From positions 1,054,001 to 1,118,000 of the forward strand of contig NZ_CP017015.1 in assembly GCF_001715535.1 (NCBI RefSeq): a stretch of DNA of 64,000 bases. Direction: 5' to 3'. A program made the translations under genes and the position numbers. Each line of letters begins with the position of its first letter. Positions within the stretch are counted from its first letter, which is position 1. The notes below the pieces were generated by a model. It made no database searches and was not told the origin of the DNA. It was given only the letters and a program-made list of their open reading frames with translations. Positions 11,437-19,434 of this stretch are shown one piece after another. Source of the stretch: Spiroplasma helicoides. GTDB lineage: Bacteria > Bacillota_I > Bacilli_A > Mycoplasmatales > Mycoplasmataceae.

Positions 11437-12148
11437 TTAAACAACTTTTAAGTAATATGCGTTATTAATTTTTTTAATTGTAAAATGTTTTTTTAGTACA
11501 TTTTCAAAAAAGACCGTTGCTTTACTACTCACAGATCCATAGTTTTTTGGGTTAAAGTCAGGTATTTTATTATATAGTTCTTTCATAAACTCTGAAAAGT
11601 TAGCAAACCCCTTCTCATCTTTTTCTTCGTTTTTCATAATTTCTCTGATAATAACAATTAAATCAGATAAGCTATTATCATCAGATTCTGGTTTTTTAGT
11701 ATGTGCTTCACTAATTTTGTCCACACTGATAAAACGATCACAAATCTTTTTATACTTATCTTGTGTTTTTGATAAACCAGCACCAATAACTATTTTGTTA
11801 TTTAATTTTTATTTTTTTTAAAATTGGAGCAAAATCTAGATCATTGGTAGCTAAACAAAAGCAATCAATATAGTCTTTATAATACATCATTTCAGAAACA
11901 TCTAAAGCAATTCTAATATCAACAGCATTTTTACCACTAGAGTATGATGGTTCAATAATAAAATCTGTTATTCCATATTCTAAAGCTTTTTCTTTAATAC
12001 TTGAATCTTGTGTATTTGTATAAAATGCTCCTTTATAAAGAATGGTGCCCATTTGTTCTAATTCTTCAATTAATATTTTAAAATAATCCTTATTATTAAA
12101 ATTATCGAAATCAATAAATAATGCTATTTTTTTATTTGTAATTTCCAT
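11437..12148 (-). pseudogene. NYN-domain protein with C-terminal LOTUS/OST-HTH domain, frameshifted
   Basis: The N-terminal frame MEITNKKIALFIDFDNFN...FCLATNDLDFAPILKK is a NYN (PIN-like) nuclease fold with acidic positions in DFDN, NAVDI and TNDLD. It stops at a TAA about 117 codons in. The next frame resumes at once with NKIVIGAGLSKTQDKYKKICD, the expected next strand and helix of the NYN fold. It ends in FANFSEFMKELYNKIPDF...NAYYLKV, an OST-HTH/LOTUS domain. Removing one A from the A5 stretch near 11800 would join the two as IKLNNKIVIGAG. NYN-LOTUS proteins are thought to act on RNA. Either recent inactivation or a sequencing slip; a second decayed copy lies at 13062-13199. Confidence 0.82.
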
Positions 12149-12248
12149 ATGTTATACCTCTAAATGATTTTAACATTTAATAAAGATAAAGGTTTTAGGA
12201 ATGTAAAGAATAGTATTTTTTAATTGATTTATCTACTAATAAAAACAT

Positions 12249-12281
12249 AAAAAAACTTATTCTTTTTTTGTAGAATAAGTT
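12249..12281 (-). terminator. Terminator of the 12319 gene
   Basis: On the minus strand AACTTATTC pairs with GAATAAGTT, followed by TTTTTTT. It separates the 81-residue gene from the NYN locus. Confidence 0.8.
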
Positions 12282-12318
12282 GCTTAAAAAATAAGTATTT
12301 TTAAAAAATCAAAAGAAA

Positions 12319-12564
12319 TTATCTTCATAAATAAACTAGAACATTTGCATCTTTACCACAAGCACATGTGCCAGCATTTTCTTTTTTTTCTTTTAATTCA
12401 ATGAAAGCAAAGTCATCACTCATTTTACCATTTTTTAAAGATTCTTGAACTTTTGGTCCAAGTTCTAATGCAGCTAAAACAGTTTTTCCTTCACTTAATA
12501 AATTACTAATAGCTTGAAAATCCCCATTAGTAATTTCTACAGCATTGTTTTTATCTAAGGCCAT
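12319..12564 (-). CDS. 81-residue Cys-containing protein, divergent from HxlR regulator
   Basis: Small soluble protein, MALDKNNAVEITNGDFQAIS..., with a terminal CACGKDANVLVYLWR in which W is TGA. The stop is therefore TAA at 12319, two codons past the standard-code end. GGAG precedes the ATG. The C-A-C pair could bind metal or react with electrophiles. That would fit control by the divergent HxlR-type regulator, a family whose members often sense aldehydes, quinones or oxidants through an N-terminal cysteine. I do not recognise the family. The divergent arrangement and shared palindrome make it the likely regulon target. Confidence 0.75.
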
Positions 12565-12617
12565 ATTAATTCTCCTTTCTATATTATAATATTCATATTA
12601 GTTTAAAAATAATAGTA

Positions 12618-12633
12618 GTTACTTTAAAGTAAC
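12618..12633. promoter_or_regulatory. Perfect 16-bp palindrome, likely HxlR operator
   Basis: GTTACTTTAAAGTAAC is a perfect inverted repeat centred in the 85-base gap between the divergent 81-residue gene and the HxlR gene. It begins 54 bases from one start and ends 17 bases from the other. That position and symmetry suit a dimeric winged-helix repressor. Confidence 0.7.
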
Positions 12634-12649
12634 ATAGCAAGGTTTTAAT

Positions 12650-12961
12650 ATGAATAAATGTCCAGTAGAAACAAGTCTAAAAGTGCTTAAAAATAAATGA
12701 ACAATTTTTATTGTTAGAGATTTATTAACCGGGGAAAAAAGATTTGGAGAACTTAAAAAAAGTATTAATGGAATTACAACTAAGGTTTTGTCTGAGAGTT
12801 TAAAACACTTAGAAAGTTATAATATAGTTAAAAGATGATCTAACGATACTTTTCCTTTGGTAGTTGTTTATTCATTGACACCACTTGGATTAAGTTTAAA
12901 ACAAATTCTAGATGCGTTGACTCAGTGATTTATTGATAATGAAAAAGAAATTAATTTTTAG
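12650..12961 (+). CDS. HxlR-family winged-helix transcriptional regulator, 103 aa
   Basis: MNKCPVETSLKVLKNKWTIF followed by IVRDLLTGEKRFGELKKSI and TTKVLSESLKHLE is a textbook HxlR domain. It has the N-terminal CP cysteine, the KW at the start of helix 2, the RF.EL recognition region and the YSLTPLG wing ending. Three Trp codons are TGA, which is why standard translation breaks it up. Length is normal for the family. It should bind as a dimer to the palindrome just upstream and control itself and the divergent 81-residue gene. The inducer is unknown. No strong Shine-Dalgarno is present (only AAGG about 8 bases before the ATG). Confidence 0.9.
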
Positions 12962-13061
12962 ATAATAAGAATTAACATTAAAATAAACTTATTAACAATT
13001 TAATTTGTTTACAAAATAGTTCAAATTTTTATTAAATATTACAAAAATATTTATTTGTATT

Positions 13062-13199
13062 CTAATCATTTGTATTTGTATAAAAAGTGCCTTTATAAAG
13101 AATGGTTCTCATTTGTTCTAATTTTTCATTTAATAATTTAAAATAATTTTTATTATCAAAATTAATAATCAAAGCTATTTTTTTATTTGTAATTTACAT
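13062..13199 (-). pseudogene. Remnant of a second NYN-domain gene
   Basis: Matches the first ~45 codons of the gene at 11437-12148, including the upstream AGGTATAA. The second codon is now TAA (GAA in the other copy), there are codon-sized deletions, and a TAG ends the frame after TNTND. Reads ITNKKIALIINFDN...MRTILYKGTFYTNT. Clearly dead. Confidence 0.8.
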
Positions 13200-13484
13200 A
13201 TATTATACCTTTAAATGATTAGAACTTTTAATAAAGGTAATGGTTTTATAAATGCAAAAAAGTTGAATGATAAATAAATTTTGATAAATAGTTTTTTAAA
13301 TTGAACTGGTTATTACTAAATTTAATATATTTTAATAAAGTTGATATTTTAATTTTATATAAAGAAAAAACCAATCATTACGACTAGTTTTTTGACTGTA
13401 AATATAGTTATTTATTTTAAACAAACCTTTAAAGAGCTTCATAAAAAGTCTCTAAAGATGAATTGATAATATCACAATTGGTTT

Positions 13485-13685
13485 TTAAGCATCAAATTTT
13501 CTTTCTTGATCAACAGATTTTTCATATCTTTTTTCAAGTATTTTTCTTTCTTATATTGAGTTTTTAGTATCTTGATAAATATATTCCATTCCATCTGTTA
13601 ATAATCTCATTTCTTTGTTTATTTCTGCTCTTTCTTTGTTTATTTCTTCTATAAATTTATTGATTTCTTCAATTCATTTTTTCAT
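13485..13685 (-). pseudogene. Small coiled-coil ORF interrupted by TAA
   Basis: ATG at 13685 with AAAGGTGG upstream gives MKKWIEEINKFIEEINK..., a charged helical heptad-like peptide. It meets TAA at 13551-13553 after 44 residues. The frame stays open for another 21 codons (ERKILEKRYEKSVDQERKFDA) with the same composition. This suggests a single nonsense change in a 66-residue protein. Function unknown. Confidence 0.5.
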
Positions 13686-14188
13686 AATTTATCCACCTTT
13701 ATTTATTTGATTTTACTATTAATTACTATTAAATTACTTAATTTTTTTATAGTTTTGAATATTTTTTACAATAGTTAATACAAATTACTTGTTGTTAAAA
13801 GTTTTAATCACCTATAAGATTTATTTCTATTAAAACTTAATTTATAGAATAAGACAAGTTAGATAATTAAAATACTTATTTTTTGTATCATTTGCAATGA
13901 TATTTTTAAAGAAAAATTTTATTTGATTTAAGTCATAATAATTTAATTGTTAAAAAATATATAGATTTGTTGTATTTATTTAACTTTAATAATTAATGGT
14001 TTATATGGTTATCAAATTTATTTATTTTTAAAATAACTTTTAAGTACTTTTATTTGTTTATCCCCTATTCTTTTAGTATAAAGTTTCAGATAATGAAGAT
14101 ATAGCTAATATTTATACAAAACATAGAACTTTATCAAGTTTTTATATATTTATTCTATTTAAAAATACATAATGAAGTTATTTTATCA

Positions 14189-17129
14189 GTTATACTACTA
14201 CATAATTTTACAGGGTACCATAACCTAGTGCTTCATCATCATTAAAACTAAAAGGTTCTACTACTACATAATTTTACAGGGTACCATAACCAATATCAGA
14301 AATTAAACTTTGATTAAAGTGTTCTACTACTACATAATTTTACAGGGTACAATAACCAATTAGAACTGAAATTATATTTTTATGACGTTCTACTACTACA
14401 TAATTTTACAGGGTACCATAACTTATAGTCATTAATGTGATTATTAAATTCTAGTTCTACTACTACATAATTTTACAGGGTACCATAACATACATTAATC
14501 GCTACATTTGTTATTAATTGTTCTACTACTACATAATTTTACAGGGTACCATAACATATTGAACCAACATGCGAGTTTGTTGCTGGTTCTACTACTACAT
14601 AATTTTACAGGGTACCATAACAACACTTTCTATAATATGTTCATCATTAAGGTTCTACTACTACATAATTTTACAGGGTACCATAACAATTGATACTATT
14701 TCATTTCTCAAATTCTTGTTCTACTACTACATAATTTTACAGGGTACCATAACATAAAAAAAGGAGAAATAAAAAATGATAGAGTTCTACTACTACATAA
14801 TTTTACAGGGTACCATAACAGATAATAATTAATACTGGTATATTATTAAGTTCTACTACTACATAATTTTACAGGGTACCATAACAATTTTGTTCAACAT
14901 AATTATCTAGATTTTGTTCTACTACTACATAATTTTACAGGGTACCATAACACATGGGCGATAAAACAGAAATCGTGCAAAGTTCTACTACTACATAATT
15001 TTACAGGGTACCATAACTGGATGTTGCTTACAACAAACTTGTTTACAGTTCTACTACTACATAATTTTACAGGGTACCATAACTTTGCAATAAACATTAA
15101 CATGAATATTGCTGTTCTACTACTACATAATTTTACAGGGTACCATAACTCAATTGACCAAGAAATGTTTCTAGGTTTTGTTCTACTACTACATAATTTT
15201 ACAGGGTACCATAACGCTGCCTCTGTTGCTTCTGGAGTGGCTTCAGTTCTACTACTACATAATTTTACAGGGTACCATAACCAGCAACCATTAAAGCAAT
15301 GGTTAATAACGGTTCTACTACTACATAATTTTACAGGGTACCATAACCATTATATTTTGGATCAGCAAAACATGTTAGTTCTACTACTACATAATTTTAC
15401 AGGGTACCATAACTTGAGCAAGTTGAGTGATATGAAGCATATAGTTCTACTACTACATAATTTTACAGGGTACCATAACCTAGTTTTATAACTTATTTTA
15501 TACATTTTTGTTCTACTACTACATAATTTTACAGGGTACCATAACGTGGCAATGTTGAAATACAGGAAAACCACAGTTCTACTACTACATAATTTTACAG
15601 GGTACCATAACTAAACTCTTCTAATCAAGGTCTATCTTTTTGTTCTACTACTACATAATTTTACAGGGTACCATAACTATACTCTATTTTTTTATCTCAT
15701 GAGATTAGTTCTACTACTACATAATTTTACAGGGTACCATAACTAGTGATAAGTTTTAAAACCTTATCTATATGTTCTAATACTACATAATTTTACAGGG
15801 TACCATAACTCGGCACTATTCAATGTTTTAATAAAAGTCGTTCTACTACTACATAATTTTACAGGGTACCATAACATGTATAGGTGCAGTTTTATGTATT
15901 ATAGGGTTCTACTACTACATAATTTTACAGGGTACCATAACCTACATGAGATATCTTCGTGTCTAAATCTTGTTCTACTACTACATAATTTTACAGGGTA
16001 CCATAACCATTGAGAGAAAGGGTCTATTTTGTTTAATGTTCTACTACTACATAATTTTACAGGGTACCATAACGCTCTGTTTCTGCTAGTTTTTGGTCTT
16101 TTGGTTCTACTACTACATAATTTTACAGGGTACCATAACCTGGGCATTCATTAATATATTTATCTACTTGTTCTACTACTACATAATTTTACAGGGTACC
16201 ATAACTAAGTGTCTTCCATGTATTGTTTGTCAAAAGTTCTACTACTACATAATTTTACAGGGTACCATAACATCACAAGTGTGGAACTTATTTAAGTACA
16301 AGTTCTACTACTACATAATTTTACAGGGTACCATAACTTGGTATAGTGAAATAGTCTTCTAAAACCTGTTCTACTACTACATAATTTTACAGGGTACCAT
16401 AACGAGCTAGGTTTGGAAGCCAACTAATTTTAAGTTCTACTACTACATAATTTTACAGGGTACCATAACCTATTCCTAATTGACTAAAACCTAGTGCTTG
16501 TTCTACTACTACATAATTTTACAGGGTACCATAACTAACAATCACATTAGGATTTGAATTTGATAGTTCTACTACTACATAATTTTACAGGGTACCATAA
16601 CACAACTCACCCAAGGCCTTTTGTTTTTTATGTTCTACTACTACATAATTTTACAGGGTACCATAACGACAGTACAGTGAATTCAATTTATGACATGGTT
16701 CTACTACTACATAATTTTACAGGGTACCATAACAATAAGCCACTATCAATTAAACCAATCTCGGTTCTACTACTACATAATTTTACAGGGTACCATAACT
16801 AACCAACAAAATAAGTAATTTACAAAGTAGTTCTACTACTACATAATTTTACAGGGTACCATAACCAGAGGATATTGTGAATAACTATGGTGGTAGTTCT
16901 ACTACTACATAATTTTACAGGGTACCATAACAAAAGTATTTTTTTTTATTTTTACTCTTACGTTCTACTACTACATAATTTTACAGGGTACCATAACCAT
17001 TATAAATTTTTTGTTCTATCTGGTCCGGTTCTACTACTACATAATTTTACAGGGTACCATAACAGTTCTAGTTCAAATTCACACTTAGATTTTGTTCTAC
17101 TACTACATAATTTTACAGGGTACCATAAC
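14189..17129 (-). CRISPR. Type II-A CRISPR array, 45 repeats of 36 bp and 44 spacers
   Basis: The repeat read in the crRNA direction begins GTTATGGTACCC and ends GTAGTAGAAC (36 bases). The period is 66 with 30-base spacers, except one 31-base spacer at 14423-14453. Orientation is minus because the tracrRNA anti-repeat at 19357-19391 pairs with the minus-strand transcript and because ATTTGAG abuts the 17129 end. Only three repeats deviate: the outermost (14189, A for C), the third (14321, C to A) and one at 15774. Degeneracy at the 14189 end fits the oldest, leader-distal end. No spacer repeats another. The spacer at 14754-14783 contains an AAGGAG-spacer-ATG gene start, as expected from a Mollicute phage or plasmid. 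Confidence 0.98.
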
Positions 17130-17136
17130 CTCAAAT
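17130..17136 (-). promoter_or_regulatory. CRISPR leader anchor ATTTGAG
   Basis: Read on the minus strand, ATTTGAG directly abuts the newest repeat. This matches the leader-anchoring sequence known to direct type II-A integration in streptococci. The whole gap between csn2 and the array is only 26 bases, so any longer leader or crRNA promoter must overlap the csn2 3' end. Confidence 0.8.
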
Positions 17137-17155
17137 CAAGTAAAATTTAGTTATT

Positions 17156-18082
17156 TTACTTATTTAATAAATATTGGAAAACAGGATAGCTTAAATCTAA
17201 ATTTTTAGTGTTATAGTTTACAATTAAATTATCTACTTTTAGTTTTAATTCATTTATAAATGCTTCATCATCAGTTAAATCTGAAAAGTTTGAAAAAAAT
17301 GTTTTGTTATCATATATTTCAGATAAATCAATTATAGAATCACCTAAATATAATTTCATTAATGAATAATCAATCTTTTCTTCACTTACAAATTTTTCAG
17401 TTATAATTGTATAATTATCTATCGAGTCTAAATTTTTATAGTGGTGATACATTTCCTCATAATTTAATCCTAAAAAAGGATTTAAAAATAAAAAGTGCAA
17501 ATTTTTATCACTTACTTTAATAAGAATTTTTAAGATCTCTAAATATATAATTCTTAATTTATTTTGACTAAAAAGAAAGCTTTTATTTTCAACTTCATCA
17601 TCTATAACCAATATAGTTTGTTCTGCAATATAATTAATTATTTGGTCTTGTAATTCATACTTAAACTTTATATTTAACTTTTGCTCAAGATTATTTTGTA
17701 GTAATTCCAAAGCTTTTAATTCAGTTAAGTCAATTGTATTGATAATTCCAAATAAATTTGTAATAGATTCAGATGAAAAAGCATCATAAGTTAAACAAAA
17801 ACTTATTAGCTCTTTTAAAATCGCTTTTGATCCACCACAAATATCTTTTTGAAAGTCAAAATAGTTGGGTATTTTAATTAATTTTGTTACTGTTTTATCT
17901 ATTAATATGTCATTTTGCTCAACTTCTATTTCATAATCAATACTAGATGACTTGTTTGCAAACATTAAAGCATAAGAGTTACAAATATCTTCCATTATTT
18001 CAATATTATTAATTAAAAAAATATTTTTATTCATAAAATTAAATTGTATTTTATTATTTGTATTTTTATTAAGTATTTTCAT
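17156..18082 (-). CDS. csn2: Csn2-type CRISPR adaptation protein, 308 aa
   Basis: Fourth gene of the type II-A operon. It lies between cas2 and the array, where Csn2 always sits, and its ATG overlaps the cas2 stop (TAATG). Csn2 forms a tetrameric ring that binds DNA ends and helps spacer capture with Cas1-Cas2-Cas9. At 308 residues it matches the long Csn2 variants rather than the ~220-residue form. The sequence is acidic and helical: ILKELISFCLTYDA early, NLHFLFLNPFLGL in the middle. Assignment rests on position and general character more than on a decisive motif. It ends 26 bases before the array. Confidence 0.78.
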   Translation of the reverse strand: MKILNKNTNNKIQFNFMNKNIFLINNIEIMEDICNSYALMFANKSSSIDYEIEVEQNDILIDKTVTKLIKIPNYFDFQKDICGGSKAILKELISFCLTYDAFSSESITNLFGIINTIDLTELKALELLQNNLEQKLNIKFKYELQDQIINYIAEQTILVIDDEVENKSFLFSQNKLRIIYLEILKILIKVSDKNLHFLFLNPFLGLNYEEMYHHYKNLDSIDNYTIITEKFVSEEKIDYSLMKLYLGDSIIDLSEIYDNKTFFSNFSDLTDDEAFINELKLKVDNLIVNYNTKNLDLSYPVFQYLLNK

Positions 18083-18405
18083 TATATTTCTATAAACCTC
18101 CTATCATCAATTAATAACTCTCGATCACTTTTTTTACCAACCACTATTTTGATATTTTGATATTGTTTTTCAGTGATTGTTAAAAACCTTACATTTCCTT
18201 GTTTAGGCAAAAATTTATTTATTCTTTTCATTACATAATCAACAGATTCCTTGTTATAACAAACCTTAGAATAGATTGAGTACTGCATCATATGAAAGCC
18301 TTCTTTAAATAAGTTATTTCTAAAAGTATTGTAGGATCTTACATTTTGTTTATTATCAAATGGTAAATCATAAAAAATCATTAATCTCATATATCTATAA
18401 CTCAT
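18082..18405 (-). CDS. cas2: CRISPR-associated endonuclease Cas2, 107 aa
   Basis: MSYRYMRLMIFYDLP is the Cas2 N-terminus, with the conserved beta-strand and Asp (D13) and close resemblance to streptococcal type II-A Cas2. FRNNLFKEGFHMMQYSIY follows as the expected second helix/strand. The ATG at 18405 is preferred over the TTG three codons earlier because it gives the canonical start. It overlaps the end of cas1 by 11 bases and the start of csn2 by one base, showing tight translational coupling. Partner of Cas1 in the integrase complex. Confidence 0.95.
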   Translation of the reverse strand: MSYRYMRLMIFYDLPFDNKQNVRSYNTFRNNLFKEGFHMMQYSIYSKVCYNKESVDYVMKRINKFLPKQGNVRFLTITEKQYQNIKIVVGKKSDRELLIDDRRFIEI

Positions 18406-19300
18406 AGTACTCAACCGAAGAACTTATGGGATATTCAATATTTAATGTGTTTTTATTTTCAAAATATTCTATTACCATTTCAACATATTTAGTTATTGCA
18501 TCTGTTAAAAATATTTTTTTATTATCATAAATTACTTTACAATTTAAAATATTAATAATTTGTAGTTTATGATTTCTAGAAAAATAATCAATTTGCATAA
18601 CATATTTATAAACAAAATTATCTACAATCGGTCTAAAGGGTTCCATCAAATCGTCTGCTAATGCAAAAGCATTATACATATTGTGATGAAATAAGGCGAT
18701 ACTTGGGTGTAAACCTTTAGAAATAATTGCTCTTATAAAAGCTGTTCTTACAATTGTATAACCAAAGTTTAAGGCTATATTTATATGGTTATCTTGATCT
18801 CTTGTAAATTTGTTACCAAAAAGTTCTTTAAAATAAACTTTTGCTGCATGACCTTCTCTATTAGTAGAGTCTCTATATTGTAACTCATCAATATATTTGT
18901 ATAAAAGCTGTATTTTACTCATATTTTTAAAATTAAGTTTTAGTATATCAATTTGTGCTTCTATTTTTTGTTTAACAATTTGAGTTCACAAATACAATTT
19001 ATCTTCTTTTTTTCAGTTTAATTGATTATTTATTATTTTTAACTGCAAATGATGAGCATCAATTGGTTGAATTAATGAAACAGGTTTTAAATTAGTATCA
19101 CAAATTATTGCTAAAACCTTTTTTTCAGATAACTTATTCATTATTCTATTTGTAATCACTGTTTTATAGTTTTCAAATAAAATAGCATTGATATCATCAA
19201 GTGGTATATGATACTTTGTTTGTAAACTTTCAACTACTAAATTATTTAAAAATAAACTTACCTTTTCTCCATCTTTTATAATTATTGTTTTTCAAGACAT
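18395..19300 (-). CDS. cas1: CRISPR-associated integrase Cas1, 301 aa
   Basis: MSWKTIIIKDGEKVSLFLNN and IPLDDINAILFENYKTVIT form the N-terminal beta domain of Cas1. The C-terminal helical domain has GHAAKVYFKELFG (catalytic Glu region), ALNFGYTIVRTAFIRAII, LHPSIALFHHNMYNAFALADDLMEPFRP with the metal-binding His and Asp. Three TGA Trp codons hide the N-terminal third from standard translation. Length is normal for type II. There is no obvious Shine-Dalgarno: the ATG is 10 bases past the tracrRNA terminator T run. Some read-through of that terminator is therefore probably needed for operon expression. Confidence 0.96.
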
Positions 19301-19310
19301 ATTTGAATAC

Positions 19311-19399
19311 AAAAAAAGAGGAATAAATTCCTCAGTAACGGCATTTAAGCCTTATATATGGTAGTCCTGTAAAATTATGTAGTAGTAGAACCCATATAC
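19311..19399 (-). ncRNA. tracrRNA
   Basis: Lies between cas9 and cas1. On the minus strand 19391 down to about 19357 reads GTTCTACTACTAC...TTTTACAGGACTACCATATAT. This is complementary to the crRNA repeat except for a small asymmetric bulge (one base opposite two), the usual recognition bulge. Then come AAGGC-TTAAAT-GCC (nexus hairpin) and GAGGAAT/ATTCCTC followed by seven U (terminator, 19311-19333). The start at ~19399 is inferred from the promoter overlapping the cas9 stop. The RNA directs RNase III processing of pre-crRNA and is bound by Cas9. Confidence 0.92.
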
Positions 19400-19405
19400 A
19401 AAATT

Positions 19406-19434
19406 AATATACCACTATAATTTTAATTAGTCAA
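19406..19434 (-). promoter_or_regulatory. tracrRNA promoter
   Basis: On the minus strand TTGACT (19434-19429, overlapping the last codons and stop of cas9), a 17-base spacer, and TATATT (19411-19406), placing the start about 8 bases before the anti-repeat. Confidence 0.8.

Larger units (their letters stand above)
12962..14188. other. AT-rich gene-poor region with two decayed genes, beyond the old end of the CRISPR array
   Basis: 1.2 kb without an intact gene. It holds a NYN-gene fragment (13062-13199) and a short broken coiled-coil ORF (13485-13685). From about 13700 to the first repeat I see only A/T runs. This is the leader-distal side of the array, so no CRISPR leader is expected here. 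Confidence 0.6.

Noticed and set aside
13690-14188. CRISPR leader on the 14189 side
   Set aside because: The repeat at 14189 is the degenerate one, the tracrRNA pairs with the minus-strand transcript, and ATTTGAG abuts the 17129 end. The leader is therefore on the csn2 side.
14508-17150. Many overlapping ORFs encoding repeated LLLHNFTGYHN or LWYPVKLCSSRT peptides
   Set aside because: They are translations of the CRISPR repeat in different frames; the 66-base period is a multiple of three, which keeps frames open. There is no ribosome binding site and no protein logic.
19345-19400. Solitary CRISPR repeat or tracrRNA read on the plus strand
   Set aside because: Only the minus strand gives anti-repeat, nexus hairpin and T-tailed terminator in order with a good promoter.
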